DNA of 64,000 nucleotides, from contig NW_025064922.1 of the NCBI RefSeq assembly GCF_019112545.1, forward strand, positions 165,050 through 229,049, given 5' to 3'. A program made the translations under genes and the position numbers. The number at the start of each line of letters is the position of its first letter. The stretch's first letter is position 1. Under the pieces are notes generated by a model. It saw only the letters and a list, made by a program, of their open reading frames with translations, ran no database searches and was not told the DNA's origin. Positions 13,973-26,968 of the stretch are shown piece by piece. This DNA is from Guyanagaster necrorhizus (lineage: Eukaryota > Basidiomycota > Agaricomycetes > Agaricales > Physalacriaceae).

Positions 13973-14441
13973 TGTTATGATTTTATCCTTATTCTATTTC
14001 TTTTCTATGACTAACCCCTATCTATACTTAGTCAGAATACCTAGACAAGCACTTAAAACCATGAGACCAAGCTTAGTCATCATAACTAGGCTGAGTCTGT
14101 CATTGTCTTTTGATGCAACAGTGTTGTCTGACAATGCATAATCAGTCTTTTATATGCAGTAGCAATGTCCAAGAACAAAGAGCACAAAAGACATGACAAC
14201 ACACAATAGGTAGCCATATTATTAGTTACAACTTGTATAGTATTTAAGGAGGCTCACTCTTGCTGGTAATCTCCAGCTTCAAGCTAAAGTTTACTTTCAC
14301 ACTATTCTATACTCAAGCCAATCCTAAGGCCTTATGACATACCAATCAGAATATGCATTAGTGGACTCTGTCAATCATCTGAAGTGCAAGGTGACATCAG
14401 TTTATCATGTGGTTCTGCTCACATGATGCTTGGGTCTAACA
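13973..14441 (+). repeat. 3' LTR of the second Ty3 body
   Basis: This 469 bp LTR starts TGTTATG and ends GTCTAACA. It follows a polypurine tract and is related to the other Ty3 LTRs but shorter and diverged. Confidence 0.85.
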
Positions 14442-17013
14442 CTGTGAGGACTGTATTTTAGTGAAATATGCTTGCTATCTCTTTGATGAGCCCACCAATC
14501 TCAATATTGACTCACTGGAGCTTGTTGCAATGAATTTATGGAAATCATCTCAAATAGTGTCACTGAATGGAAAGACTTATATGATGATATTCACTGATAG
14601 TGGTACATCATTCAAGGTGGGGGAATTTCTAGCAGACAAAGCAGATGATACTACTATAGCTGCTTTTGACAGATATAAGCATATGGCTGAGACTCAGACT
14701 GGCTGAAAGCTTAAGCATGTACATGCTGATCATGCTTTTGCAGAGGTAAAGTGAAAACAATACTGCAAGGAGCATGGGATCATTCTGGAATTAACTGCAT
14801 TCCACTCATCAGCCCAAAATAGATTAGCTAAACATGTCTTACACACCACCATGAAGGATACAAGAGCTCTACTAAGTGACTCTAGCCTTGCTGACCATTA
14901 CTAGGTTAGGACCATCTCTATATCAATCTTCATATAAAACCTTATTCCTTCAAGTCACCATCCTGGAGTGGTACCAGCAGAGGGTTTCTCAAAGCAACAA
15001 CAGGATGTGAGATTTTTATGAGTGTTCAAATCCACTTGCTAGGCAAAGAAACCTATAGCTGATGGGATTTTGGTAGATAGCAGAACTAAATTCAATGATT
15101 GATCAAAGAAATGCATCTTTCTCAAATATTCAGAGTCTAATTACTGTGTACTCAATCAATTGAAACATGTGTTCATATCTCATAATATCATCTTTGATGA
15201 AGGACCAGTGCACTGAAGTGTGAGTATGGGGGAGACAGAGAATGAACTTGCACTCACTACTTCTACTTATACTGAAATGCCTATGCTAACTGAGTCAATG
15301 CCAGATGCTCCCATAGAATTAACTCTTCACTGATCAATATGCTTAATGCATTCTAGTGCTAATACTGCCAAATCTCTGATATCAAAGCAATGAGAGGCCA
15401 GGGCTCATATAAGTGGAAATGATTAGGCAATTAACAGCAAATAGCCATATGCTTCAATAGCTTCTGGTAACTCACCTGATCTATATATCTCACAAAATTA
15501 TCACAATACACTGCATATTGATAAAAAGTGATAAGAGGTAGCTATGGATATGAAATACCAAATGCATATGATGAAGCATATATGGAACCTAGTTGACAGA
15601 CCAGTGGGTGTAAGTGTGATAGATTGTAAATAGGTCTATGGTATGAAATGGGATGGCAATAGTAATTGGATCAGAAATAAGGTGAGGCTTGTTAGGAAGG
15701 ACTACACTCAACAGTATGGACTCAACTATAATGATACTTAGACTGTGATGACTCATCTTGAATCTGTATAGATGTCAGCTGCTGTTACAGCAAAGCTTGA
15801 TCTTGTCTTATAGCAAGTGGACTTTGTTTCAGCATACTTGAATAGTGAGACAAAAGAAAACATCTATATGTATCAGCTTCCAGGATACATAGTCAAAGAA
15901 CAAGAGAATAAAGTGTGCAAACTCATTCATACTATTTATGAGACTATGCAGGATGGCTATAATTGGTTTGAGACACTTGAGAAAACCTACAAAGACCTTG
16001 GATACCATGCATCAAAGACAGACCCATGCATATGCACTATTTTTGAGTCTGGAGATAAGTATACTATCACAGATACATACACTGATGATTTGTGAGGAGC
16101 ATTGTTGACTACAGAAAAGGCAAGCCAACAGAAGAAGGAATTAGAGAAGAAATAGAAGCTCACTGATATGGGAGAGAACCATTACTTTCTGGAGATGAAG
16201 ATTGAATAAGACCTCAAGGCTAGCACTATCACCTTCTTGCAGTGCCTATATTAGGAGAATATATTCCTAGACTTCAATCTTAGATATGTATAGTTATGAA
16301 CCACCCTTTTATCTGTCAGAATCATACTTGACAAATCACAGTCTCTGAATACTCAAGCAAAGAAGGATGCTATAGAAAGATTCCTATACTGATAACTGCT
16401 AGACCACATTATGTGGTGACAGCTTGCAACTTATCCTGACTTGTGCTTCTCTGTGAGCCTGCTTGCTCACTTCCAGTCTAACCCAGGGATGGAGCACTGA
16501 AAAGCATTAATATATATCCTTGGATATATAAAGGGGATAATAGACCTTAGTATCTCTTTCTCACATGAGCAGCCATTAATGCCTGTTGGATTTGTAGATA
16601 CAGACTATAGAAGTTGTAAGGATATGACTTGTTTGACATCTAGCTATGTCTTCACTATAGTGGGTGGTCCAATTTGCTGAAGCTCAAAGTATCAGGCTAC
16701 TGTCACCCTGTCCACTGTTGAGGCTGAATATATTTTTCTTACTTTTGCAGTGCAACAGATGATATGAATATTGTCTTAGATAGATGAGGTCTAACTACCT
16801 CAACCTTGCCTTGATGTATTGTACAGTGACAACCAGAGTGCTGTGGCATTAATGACAAACACATGGTCTCATTAGAAAGTCAAGCATATCTATATTTGAG
16901 AACATTTCATTAGAGAGCTTGTGAAAGACAGTGAATTACATTTTGAGTTTGTTTGAGGGAATGCAAACTCTGCAGATATGTTTACTAAGCTTTTGCCTCA
17001 TGATATGCACAAT
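14442..17013 (+). mobile_element. Ty1/copia retrotransposon relic
   Basis: Fragments lie in copia order. A GAG-pre-integrase/integrase start is at about 14445-14700 (C-x2-C-x4-K then an integrase beta-strand), with more integrase to about 15200. Reverse transcriptase spans about 15550-16130 (V-D-F-V-S-A-Y-L-N, then a decayed YxDD at 16078-16095). RNase H spans about 16560-17000 (S-T-V-E-A-E-Y). Copia order puts integrase before RT, as here. No LTR was found on either side, so both ends are truncated. Stops are frequent. Confidence 0.85.
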
Positions 17014-18461
17014 GGTTTTCGGCCTAAGAGCGTTTTCCTCACAGTAGCTGCCACGGTAATCGACGAATGAAACCAGCATTTATATGTCAGCACCGTCGTC
17101 GGGGAGAAGCTTGTAAGGGAGTAAAACACCTTCAACGAGGGAGCTAATTGGTTCTTCATGATGTTGTTGTTTTTTTTTGCTCGAAAACGTACACCGTGGA
17201 GGCCCAATGGGCTGGGAGTAACAGATTTCGAGGGATGGAACGGGCCCTCAGGCTTCAGGCATAAATGAAGATCATGGGTGTAGAAAGAAAGCTGTTGCCA
17301 AGCGAAGTGTGAAAAGGAAATCTGTTGACACGCCACTTTCGCGTCGTTGATCATCATGTGAAAAATTTGCCGCTCTCGGTTGAGTTACCTGGCTGTGGAG
17401 TTTGCTGCGCCCTTCACGCTGCCTGTCGACTTTCTATACGTGAGTATAATTTCTGATTCTGCCTCTTTTCTAAGCATGCTAAAATGGAACCCTCAGGTTC
17501 AAGCGGTGACGTTATGGTGAGCATTCCGTAGGCTTATATTCTCCGGTGCTAGCTTACTATCGAATAAATAGGTTCCGGTCAACAATCGCGCTCTTCAATT
17601 TCCGTGTATCCCCCATTTTTGACATAGAAGATCACGATTCTGGTATCTATCTGCCCCCCACTATGTCGCCACGGCTGTCTGCATCCACGCCGTACAACCA
17701 TCTCCGGTCCCAGACACACCTTTCCGACACCAGGGGATCCAACGGTGCCGTCCGCTTCTCCTCGCGAGCCCTCCCCAGTGCGAACGGCGGCTTCCCCCCC
17801 CCTTCCTAGTTCCCTATGCATGTCATAACCACCACCGGCCTGTCACCCACCACTGCGCTATGGATAATGCAATGTATTGCCGATAGGTGTGCCCAAGTCC
17901 ACCATCGACACCTACGGGCCCTAACTCCACCCACCTGCAACATTCTTGGTCATATTCGCAATGGTACGGTACATATCATCCTAGAACTTTTTGGATGCCA
18001 CTCGTTTTCACCTTGCGGCACGTTTCTGCAGAATAAAACTTCCTTCCTATCTCCATGAATGCATCATATATTTCGAAGTATGATTGAGTATAAGTTGAAA
18101 TTCCTTGTGGAGCACGGCCATAAGTTTCTATCGCTTTGTTGTATTCTCTTCTTTATATTCGGAAACAAGAAAATTAAGGATAAGAGTGTTGGCATGGCCA
18201 TTGATCAGATATCTTTCCTACGCTCTGAATTCTACACCATGCACCTAAAAGATGAAGAAGCCGAAGGAATATGGTGGTCATTTTTTATGGAACGCTGTAT
18301 ACGAAACTAAGAACGTGAACTGCTTTCTCGTATGATGGTATGACTACACATCGTGTATCACGAATAGACTGCAGAGTGGAAGGGAAACAATGACAAGGCA
18401 GCCGCTGAAGGTATCGAATCCAAAGGAAATTACTTACCGATATGAACGCCACGTTTCATCT
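17014..18461. other. Non-coding stretch right of the transposon nest
   Basis: Base composition changes to CpG-containing unique sequence here. Only short ORFs occur (for example 17546-17809 and 18059-18310), without recognisable domains or consistent splice context. I see no gene I can support. Confidence 0.5.
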
Positions 18462-20915
18462 TCACGGCCCAGTAGCTGAACCTGCCCGCTGAACAAGTGT
18501 GACACATATCGAGTCCCATATAGGTTTCCTTTTCATCGGTTTTGACTTGCTCTCGCGGTCGCCGACGAAAGGCGACTTTTGGATGATACCCGACAAGTCT
18601 ATATTCTCCGTCGAAAAGAAGAGCTTCAAGAAGCCAACATCAACATCTTGTCCCTCCCTTAGTGCGTACATATGCGGCACAGTCCCACTCGCGCCGTACC
18701 CGATGGTCAACAACTCTCTGGCAGGAAGAGAAACATCAACGGCGCCATCTTTTGCACTTCCCGGCTGATAGTACGAATCTGAAAAGGCAGGTGATCTGGT
18801 CAGTCGAACGGGAAGTGAGGATCAGCAAGACAGCGCACCGATGCTCAAATCACTGACATCAAAATAGAACATCGAAACATAAAGAGGTACCGACATCGTA
18901 TTGGTTATCTTGAATCCATACATTGCGTCCTCATCGACATTGACGGAAATCACACCTTCAATGTTCAGATTATCGCCATCGGGTTCCAAAATCTCTTGTA
19001 AGTCATCTGTGAACTTCCCGGTCTCTTTAAGCTTCATACACTCGAGCGTGACGTTGCTGGCCAGGGGGGCCCCTTGGCTAGTAGAACAATGAAGGTGCCA
19101 GTAAAAATCAGCGGAACACTGAAGAATGCGGTGGATAGTGTCTGAATCATCGATTTTGACTTTGAATGGCATGCGTGTTAGCTCATGTTGTCGACAGCGC
19201 TCATCCATGATCTCGAAATGGACAACATCACCATCCGCGCCAATGACCAGATCCGGCTTATCGCTGCGCTTCTCCACCAAACGGAATCGCCTCTTTGCTG
19301 CTTCGATGCTTTGCATCTCGTCGGCTATCTGCTTAAAGACACCGAGTAATTTTATATCAGGCTCGATGAAAAGGCAAATATCCTGTCCCTCGCCGACTCC
19401 AGTCTGCAAGGCATATCCAATACTAGCAAGGGAGAATGGTGTTTCATCGCCGCGCGGAGCGAAATCGCACGTGGTGGTAAAAGCGGTGGTGGTTGAAGCA
19501 ACGACAGTTCCAAGCACAGATACCACGTTTCTATCAGCGAAGACAACGAACTCGGCCTTGCTTGTGATCCCATGGGCCTCGCCAGCTTCCAAAGTGTACC
19601 GTCCCGGCATGCCAGAGGCACGGATGGGGTATAATTCACATTGTGGGTTGGTTACTTTGGAATTGAAAAGATATCGGTTTTGGTGGACTCCTTTGCACTG
19701 TGGATCTTGCCTATAACAGATAGATCAGTTTTAGTAGACTAGGATACGAAAGTGGGCCTACGCGGGAAGATCAGGCAGATTGGTTATTACATCCTTGTAT
19801 GTAAGCTTGTCGACGCCGTTGTCCTGTAACAAGATCAACAACGCTGAAGTAAAGGCGCCACGTCCGAGTTTCTCCATGGCTGCCTGTCCCGCTTTACATG
19901 CTGAAAGGAGCATATGTGACGACAGACCGGACTTCTCGAATCCCTTTGCAACGACACCCGCCCGAGCATCCGGCTCAATGTCATGCAAGAGGTCTTGATC
20001 AACTGTATAAGTCTTAGAGAGATCGGTCCCGCGAACGGCAAAAGTAGGATCATTGCCTTCCATTCGCGTGCCCGAGCCAGAGTGACAACAATCAAAAATG
20101 ACGGTCTGTCGATGCACTTGATCAGATACCATGCATGATAAGAACAGGTGGAACCTTACGATGTTGTCAGATTTTTTCGCAGCGAGGTCTGCAAGAAGAT
20201 GAGAGAGCCTCACATCTAGTACTCCTTGACCTCGCTTGGAGTCACTCGACTCGCTAGGATCAAAGTCGTGTGAAACAAGCATTTGTATTTTCTTGCTGGT
20301 GCTGGGCCATCCAGACGGCGCATCCGCTTCGGCTCCGTGCCCTGCATAGTAGATGAGAATCGGGTCGTCCTTTTTGATTGCTGCATTGTCCCCAAGCCTC
20401 TTAATCTCTGTCTCGATAGTAACTCTCGTGGCATCCTCGTTGCGAAGATTCTTGATTTGGTCTTTTGGAACGAGGAGTCTCTTGCAAAAATGTATTGACT
20501 GCGTCAGCATCGGCAACTGCACCCTTCAGATCTCGGACCCCATTCGAAAAGTATTTGTCGATGCCAATAACCAGTGCATATAGGGGCGGGGTAGAGCTAA
20601 CAATCCCATAATCAGTACGTATATCCTAGGACGTGAAAATAAAACCAACCATCCAAAGGTAATAGGCTGAGGAGGACTATGAAGGATAGAGTCATTATGG
20701 GTCATTCAGATGGACAGGATCTACGTACGACGGAAGAGATTCAGGCTTTTGCTCTGGAAGACCATCTATAAACCTGAAAGGTTTGAACGTTAATCAGTTG
20801 ATCGTCTTCTGCACAACGATCTCTTACGTTGGAGGAGGCGGGGACCTGTCGAAACCAGAGATGCAATAGGAATCGTCAGGAGAATTGGAAAGTTACTGAC
20901 AAGCCCAGATGCCAT
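18462..20915 (-). pseudogene. Metacaspase-like gene, copy 1, frameshifted
   Basis: This is a homologue of the copy at 40653-43105, on the same strand and with matching exons: 20828-20915, 20729-20765, 20650-20676, 20160-20596, 19762-20105, 18839-19710, 18462-18778. The caspase-fold pieces are all visible: the Y-A-G-H-G histidine loop, the D-C-C-H-S-G-S-G cysteine loop and the C-terminal region. Relative to copy 2, a 2 bp deletion near 20475 shifts the frame after the Q-E-T triplet, upstream of the His loop, and leads to a stop. Restart at an internal ATG (20522) would drop the first beta strand of the fold. The first exons have also diverged: copy 2's start ATG is not conserved and an alternative ATG at 20913-20915 is needed. 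Most likely a pseudogene; a sequencing error at the deletion would change this. Confidence 0.75.
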
Positions 20916-21044
20916 AGCAGATCTGATACAGTACTGACTGTGATGTTGAGCCAGTGAAGAAACATCCAGATGGAAGACGGAGACGCAAGAGTGGATTGTG
21001 CAATGTACATGTGATTTGGACCACATGGTAAAGAAGCACGACAC

Positions 21045-22282
21045 TTATAGATGTGGCAAGGCCCGTTTCATCTGATTCTCTGAACAATGTAAAAAACTGC
21101 TGCAAAGGAGATCCGTCCGTGCATTGACACCTTCCGTCAATCGGTGCCACTTACCAGCCATGGATCGTTGCGCTTGCCAATAGAAACACCGGATAAGATA
21201 TTATCAGAGAATGGTGCTGTGGTCGGGTCATATTAGTCGGCGTCGAGTTATTGCTTGAGGGCAGCGCATTGGGAGCGGTATGATTTGAAGCCTCCTCAAG
21301 CTGTTTACGAGCCTCTTTATTCACAGCACAGGTAGATGTTATCGCAAGTAAAGCTGGCGCTATCTTCGCTATCTGGTCCTGAATGCCATTCATCCACCGC
21401 GAGAACAGCAAGTCCCACGATATCTGCTCGTTTTTTTTTCGCACAAAAGTCAGGCACTCGGCCAAACGTATGGACTCAATGCAAAGAATGCCCAATTTAT
21501 AAGCGCATTTTTGGTATAGCTGGGGAGAGGTGTTGATAGAACACGTTGGAGACGAAGTGTGGAGGCAAGCGCATACCGGGGAAGTGGAAATGAGGCTCGT
21601 CGATCTGCCTGCTGTGGTACGAGACAGCATCCAAGTGTTTGTATAGAAAAAACCGGCCACTTGAGAGCTATCGCGAACGAAAGCAGAAATGCAATGCGCA
21701 AGCGAAACATGCCCTGCGTATTCGCCTTCGGATGAATTCGGTGAATGGAACAAAGGGAAAAGCGCCGATGGTCGCAAATCCCGCCTTACGCGATGCATTC
21801 GCGACGATTTGAAGCCGACCTGCAACCGTTATGTCTAGGGTACGCGGCCACAAGAATTGCGCTCGTGAGGTGTTGCCTCTTCGCGTAGGGGGACAAACGT
21901 CATCAAGAAGACCAGAAGAAAAGTATGTCTCTAGCTGAGACTGAAAGTCTTGGATGGAATCGATACTCTTCGGGCACAGCCTTTGCAGGCTAGAGTAGTA
22001 GTTTAGAGAAGGGGAGGAGAGAATACTGTTGAACGCGAAGGCAGCGGGTGACAAAGGAGTGGGAGAGCGGAAAAGGGGCTGGTTTAGCATCCCAGGATAG
22101 TCAAACGAAGAGGAAATCCCATCGTATTCTGTCGAAGAATGAGAAAAGTGATTTGACCATCTCATCAGGAAACTCACTAAATGGCAAGTAACCGGACTGA
22201 GATGGACCCACAGATACTGTCGAAGATCGACTACGGGCGATAAACTACGAATCGACGCGTTCTGTACGGCTGTAATATCCAT
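21045..22282 (-). CDS. Orphan hypothetical protein, 349 aa
   Basis: Exons 21790-22282, 21577-21713, 21155-21519 and 21045-21099 join in frame (1050 nt), with donors GTAAGG, GTATGC and GTAAGT and phases 1, 0 and 2. I do not recognise the family. The N-terminal half is rich in Ser, Pro and aromatic residues. The middle (about residues 210-285) is helical and charged. A hydrophobic segment near residues 318-331 could be a membrane anchor close to the C-terminus. The gene lies 130 bp upstream of metacaspase copy 1 on the same strand, and sequence similar to its 3' end also lies upstream of copy 2. Coding status rests only on the clean splice chain. Confidence 0.5.
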
Positions 22283-24460
22283 ATTATATCTTAAAAGCAT
22301 ATATCTATGTCTCCGGGAGCACCGCTAGCATGTAGAGCAAGAGAGGGACGTCGTTGGTGAAAGCAGATTCCAAGTTTGGATGTGCGCCACAATGCCGTTT
22401 TCCGGCCATCCCGGAATCCGGACCGAATTCACTGATACCGTTCTCGACGCCCCTCTCATCACCGAACTTTCTGTCTGACATGCTGCTTGCTGCTCTCACG
22501 TTTACTGCCGCGAATTGCTACCACTGAACCTCTGTTGGAGCTTTTGTTCTGTCTTTCGGATGTCAATACTCTGGCCCACTGGCACGAATCTGTAGAGCGC
22601 TTTGTCATCATCAAGACGCGTATGTTGGATGGTTCTCGCTCTTGGGATTTAGCGCTGACATCGTGTATCTCATAGTCTGCAGATTTTGAGAAGCCGTTTT
22701 TAGGACGTTGAAAGAGGACAGCGATCGACGGAGCTGACTACAGGCTTTTGGCAGCATTGTAGGTAATTTCTTCCATATGCCGGGTCATGATTTACAGCTC
22801 GCTACATAGGAACATATATCACAACTCGTGTATCTAGAGAAGAGAACCGTTTAATTCAGCAGCGGGTGTGCTCCCACCCAAAGATTGAAGGACGCAAAGA
22901 GCCAGTTATACAATACAATCGCAAGAAAGCGCCAAGGTAAGCTGTTCTGATATCTTCTGCTCCTTTCTCTCAACCAAAGTATAGCAATTATAGCATATTT
23001 GGGACGATTTTGTACCACGAATGGTTCCCAACGGCTTGCTGTAACTTTGATGATGCTCGAGGATCAGCGAATTGGAAGGTAAGGAGGGCGCATAACTGCC
23101 CGCTGCTTTGCATTACTTGAATGAAAGGTCTCAACTGCAGTCAATAGAGGCTGAGAGTTTCTGACGGCCATCAATGTGCGTATAGCTCCTTCTCTCCTTC
23201 TCTCGCTGAATTGAATTACCTTTTTATAGGTGGTCTAGGAATCAGCAGCACATTTGGGCTTGTTCTCATCCCACAGCACCACAGCTACAACTATTAACCT
23301 TAAGCCAAATTGAAGTCCCTCGCCAATCATGACAACAGTAACCCTGGCACTGGCTCATACGTCAAAAGCTTACGTCCACGTCAGATTCCCCGTCATCCCT
23401 ATCCACAGCCCTCACCCATCTTATTTTTCGCTTGCATATCCTAGCTTCGATTTTGCGGTCCCCAGAATTGTGTTCCATTCCCTTGCGATCCGCCGGATAG
23501 AGTGTTGTCATTCTTGTGCACCGTTTTCCAGACACGCATACCACCCAAGTCGCTTGTTTATCCTAGATTCCAAGTAGGCCTCAAATTACCTTTTATTCAA
23601 GTTCTCTGATGCCGATAAACTACAACTAGGTTGGACCAGGGATGGAAACGCTGGAGAAGAGCAGCGAGTTTTTCTTCCAACGGAAATGCCGGTGGGCAAT
23701 GCGATAAAAACTATGATCATTGTAGAGATTGGCCACCACTTCTGCTGGGCTACTGCGTGACGACTTTACCGATTACCAACGATGTCTACGCTGGAATTCT
23801 GTCAGATTTACGAAGTACGCTTACTACTTATAATTCAATGGACCTCGACTAAATCTTGTTTGATAGACTGTCTCTGCCTCCTATTCTCCGACCAAGTGTT
23901 GTGCTTCAGTCATCGTCATCCTTCTCTCTCATGTCTCAATACGAGTCGGACTCTGCCGTTCCAGTGCATCCTTACGCTCAGCTTTTTCACGGGTCCCCAT
24001 CCAGTCCTGACGTACGAATATTTCCTTACCCACCGTATCAACTATGAACTGAGGGATTACCATGCTTCAAAATTGTTGCCGGTCTGTGCTTCGGTTCGAT
24101 ATCATCCATCAGAGTAACGTACCTCTATAGATTGGAGACTCGAACTTCATCTGGCTTTTCTATGTTTTCCCAAGTGTTCAAATGTATATTATCTTATAGA
24201 TTCAGAATATGATTACGTCCAGATGCTTGGAATGATTACAGAGAGTGAGATGAGCTTGAGTGCTCGAGTTTCAATGAGGCCATTCTTATTATGCAAGTCT
24301 AGTCTGTATAAAAGACAATTATCGAAAAGAACTTCCATATTATAGAGGGCCGTTGGAGTCCAATAGTCTTTTGTGGATGACATTGATCACACTGTGGGTA
24401 TATATAGTTGACATATTTCGTAACACCTTTGTGTCCATTCTTCCTAGGTGTAAGCAGTTT
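22283..24460. other. Intergenic region without supported genes
   Basis: There are scattered ORFs of 60-110 codons (for example 22487-22675, 23329-23577, 23782-24117). None has a recognisable domain or a consistent splice chain. Pyrimidine-rich stretches before AG dinucleotides around 22950-23290 could be splice-like noise. Confidence 0.4.
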
Positions 24461-26472
24461 TTACGCATCCACCTCATGCTCAACGTTCTTCACTTGGTTG
24501 ATACTTCCTCCGTCAACAAAATCCTTCTTCACCTGAGATACCCTCTCTTCATCTGCTAGCAAGTATCGCTCCGGTCGTTCCATCTGAACAGCCTCCTTAT
24601 GTCGGAAGGCAAAAACCATTCCCCTGTGCTCTCTATACAAACGATCTATATCCTCTAGATGCCTATTCGAAGTCTCAGGATAAAAGAGGTATACAACCTA
24701 GAGAAAGCTTGAGCATGCCACCGTCTTTCATCAATAACTATGCATTGACCCACAGGAATAATCATGATATTAAACGTCATCCAGATAAGGTAGAACTTCC
24801 AGCCGAGGTTCTGAATGCCTGGAGGCGTAGCTTGTACGACGCAATAGTTGGATATCCAATTGCTCCCCGTGGCCAATGCCGCGCCCATTGTCCGCATTGA
24901 TAGGGAATTGATTTCCACGGGGTAGAGCCAAGGAATGCCCTACAGTAACATAGCACTCAGAGAACTATCCTGTCAAAAAGGTACGCTCCGCACTCACCTG
25001 CCAACAGATCCCGAAGAAGATGTAGTACATGAAGAAAAAAGTGGTCGCGGCGGCACCATAGTTCGGCCTGCCGCGGGAGAGCAAAGCTGTAATGAAGATG
25101 TAACATACAGCCTGACCTGCCGCACCCCACATCAAGAGTTTTCTCCGACCGGCTTGTTCGATAAGGTGAAGGCCAGCGAAGGAGAAGACGAGGTACGAGA
25201 TGGCATTGCAGGCAGCGAGGAGTCGAGAAAGACGGTTCGATAGACCGACGGAGTTCTGTAAGACCAGAGGAAGACTGTGAACAGTCAGCGAAGGAACAGA
25301 TGTTAAGGGCTTTTAACATACTAGTAGCTGGTGACATTGATCCCGGACAACTGCTGCATCCATTGCGTCCCTAAGGATGGGAGCGTCAGGAACTTAACTC
25401 CAATGGAGAACGCATAACTCACCGGCGCCGAGGCCCATACGCTTCACCATACCAGTCTCGCCAGTGCGCCCATGCAAGAGATCCGACAAGCTAGGAGAGG
25501 TCTCTCTTTCGATGCGAACTGCCTCCAGAATCTCCGCCTTTTGTGCCATAATGACAGCGTCTGTCGACTTGGCGTGCTCTCCTTCAAGTGCGACGAGGAT
25601 TGACATACCCTCTGCCTCACGCCCATGAGCGAGAAGCCAACGGGGACTCTCGGGAAGCCACGGAACGGTGCAAAGCATGATGGCGGAAAAGACAAGCTGA
25701 AAAGCAAGTGGGAACCTCCAGCTGACGCTCCCTTTGACATAGCTCAGTCCGAACGTCATCCAGTTGCTGATCGCGTATCCCGCAATGTTCATGCTGAGTA
25801 GGGACGTTATTCGCGTGCACACGCAGAGATAGAGAAGATTCCATACATCATTCCAAGAACGATAACCTTTCCGCGAAGTGAGGGCTTGGTGGTCTCGCTT
25901 TGCCAGACTGGGGCTGAGGCCGTGTTAATGCTACACGGACATCATTGAGAAGAAAAAACGGCAAAAGAACGGGGAAACGCACCCATTGCCTATGCCAGTT
26001 ATGATGCGAGAAACAATGATTGTAGGTACATTATACGACGCGGTTTGTATGATGGCTCCAATGGACATCACGATGACTCCAAACATGAGCATCTTCTTCC
26101 GCCCAAACTTCTCGCCAATAACGAACGAACCCATGGCACCGAAAAAACTGTGAAGACGACTTGTCATATTCGAATGAAAGGCCCGAGACACTAAGCGACC
26201 TACCATCCAATATCATACAGAGACACAATTGTGCCTTGGAGGCTCGAGTTGGGGTAGCCCATCTGTTTCAAGAAATCATCCGTGACGATGATCCCGCCAA
26301 ATACGCCTTGATCATATCCTAACACCTCTACTTGAACAGAAACGTGGGGAAGATGGGGATGGGTCGTACCAAAAAGCGTCATAGCCGTGATGCACGCGAT
26401 ATTGACCCAAGCGTTGAGTGTCATCCCCGTAAAGCCAAAATAAGGCTTCTTCTCTGACTTGACGTTCCACAT
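24461..26472 (-). CDS. MFS sugar transporter, 528 aa
   Basis: Nine exons close in frame: 26370-26472, 26204-26318, 25983-26147, 25847-25930, 25423-25793, 25322-25370, 24998-25274, 24754-24939, 24461-24697. The protein has the marks of the sugar porter family (12 TM, proton-coupled hexose or related sugar uptake at the plasma membrane). These are Y-D-Q-G-V-F-G-G in TM1, G-R-K-K in the TM2-3 loop, R-x3-G-x-G in TM4, P-E-S-P-R-W after TM6, Q-Q-L-S-G-I-N-x4-Y-Y in TM7, and P-E-T-S after TM12. Length is normal for fungal hexose-family transporters. The start at 26470-26472 is 73 bp downstream of a TATA box. The exact sugar cannot be told from sequence; quinate or pentose porters share these motifs. 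Confidence 0.93.
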
Positions 26473-26544
26473 GGTGAGCAATCTGATGGTGTATGGGCAA
26501 GACTCCGAGATCTGATGGCAAAATCGCATTTCTTCAATGGCGAC

Positions 26545-26553
26545 CTTTTATAC
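26545..26553 (-). promoter_or_regulatory. TATA box of the sugar transporter
   Basis: TATAAAAGG on the minus strand, 73 bp upstream of the start codon. Confidence 0.5.
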
Positions 26554-26968
26554 ACCTAATATGTGGCGTCGGACCCTTTCAGATACAGTCGGTATTCGAC
26601 ATCACTTGGTATCGTACTGCGGCCAACCAGAGGTCAGCTGGGCACCGCACGAGGGAAGCAGAGCAGTATACAACGATCCGGAGACCCATTACCTGTTCAC
26701 GAGACGCGTTTTTGATGTTCCATTTCAGTCTATTCCATTCCCTGCTTGATATCTGATTCCCGTCGCAAGTAGGATAGTCGCACAGAAAGTATCGCATTCC
26801 ACCAGCATACAAGACCTGAGCATATACCTAAATGACGAGGATAAGAAAAAGCGCAATGAGGGCACATCAGTGAGTACGCACGAAAGATACTTTAGAGGAT
26901 CGTAATAAATATAAACTGAGCAAAGAAGCGAATGATAAGAATGAGCCAAATGAGGACAACTGTGAAGG

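Noticed and set aside
19126..19716. 196-codon plus-strand ORF, repeated at 41317-41907
   Set aside because: It is the antisense of a metacaspase exon; its conservation follows from the coding strand.
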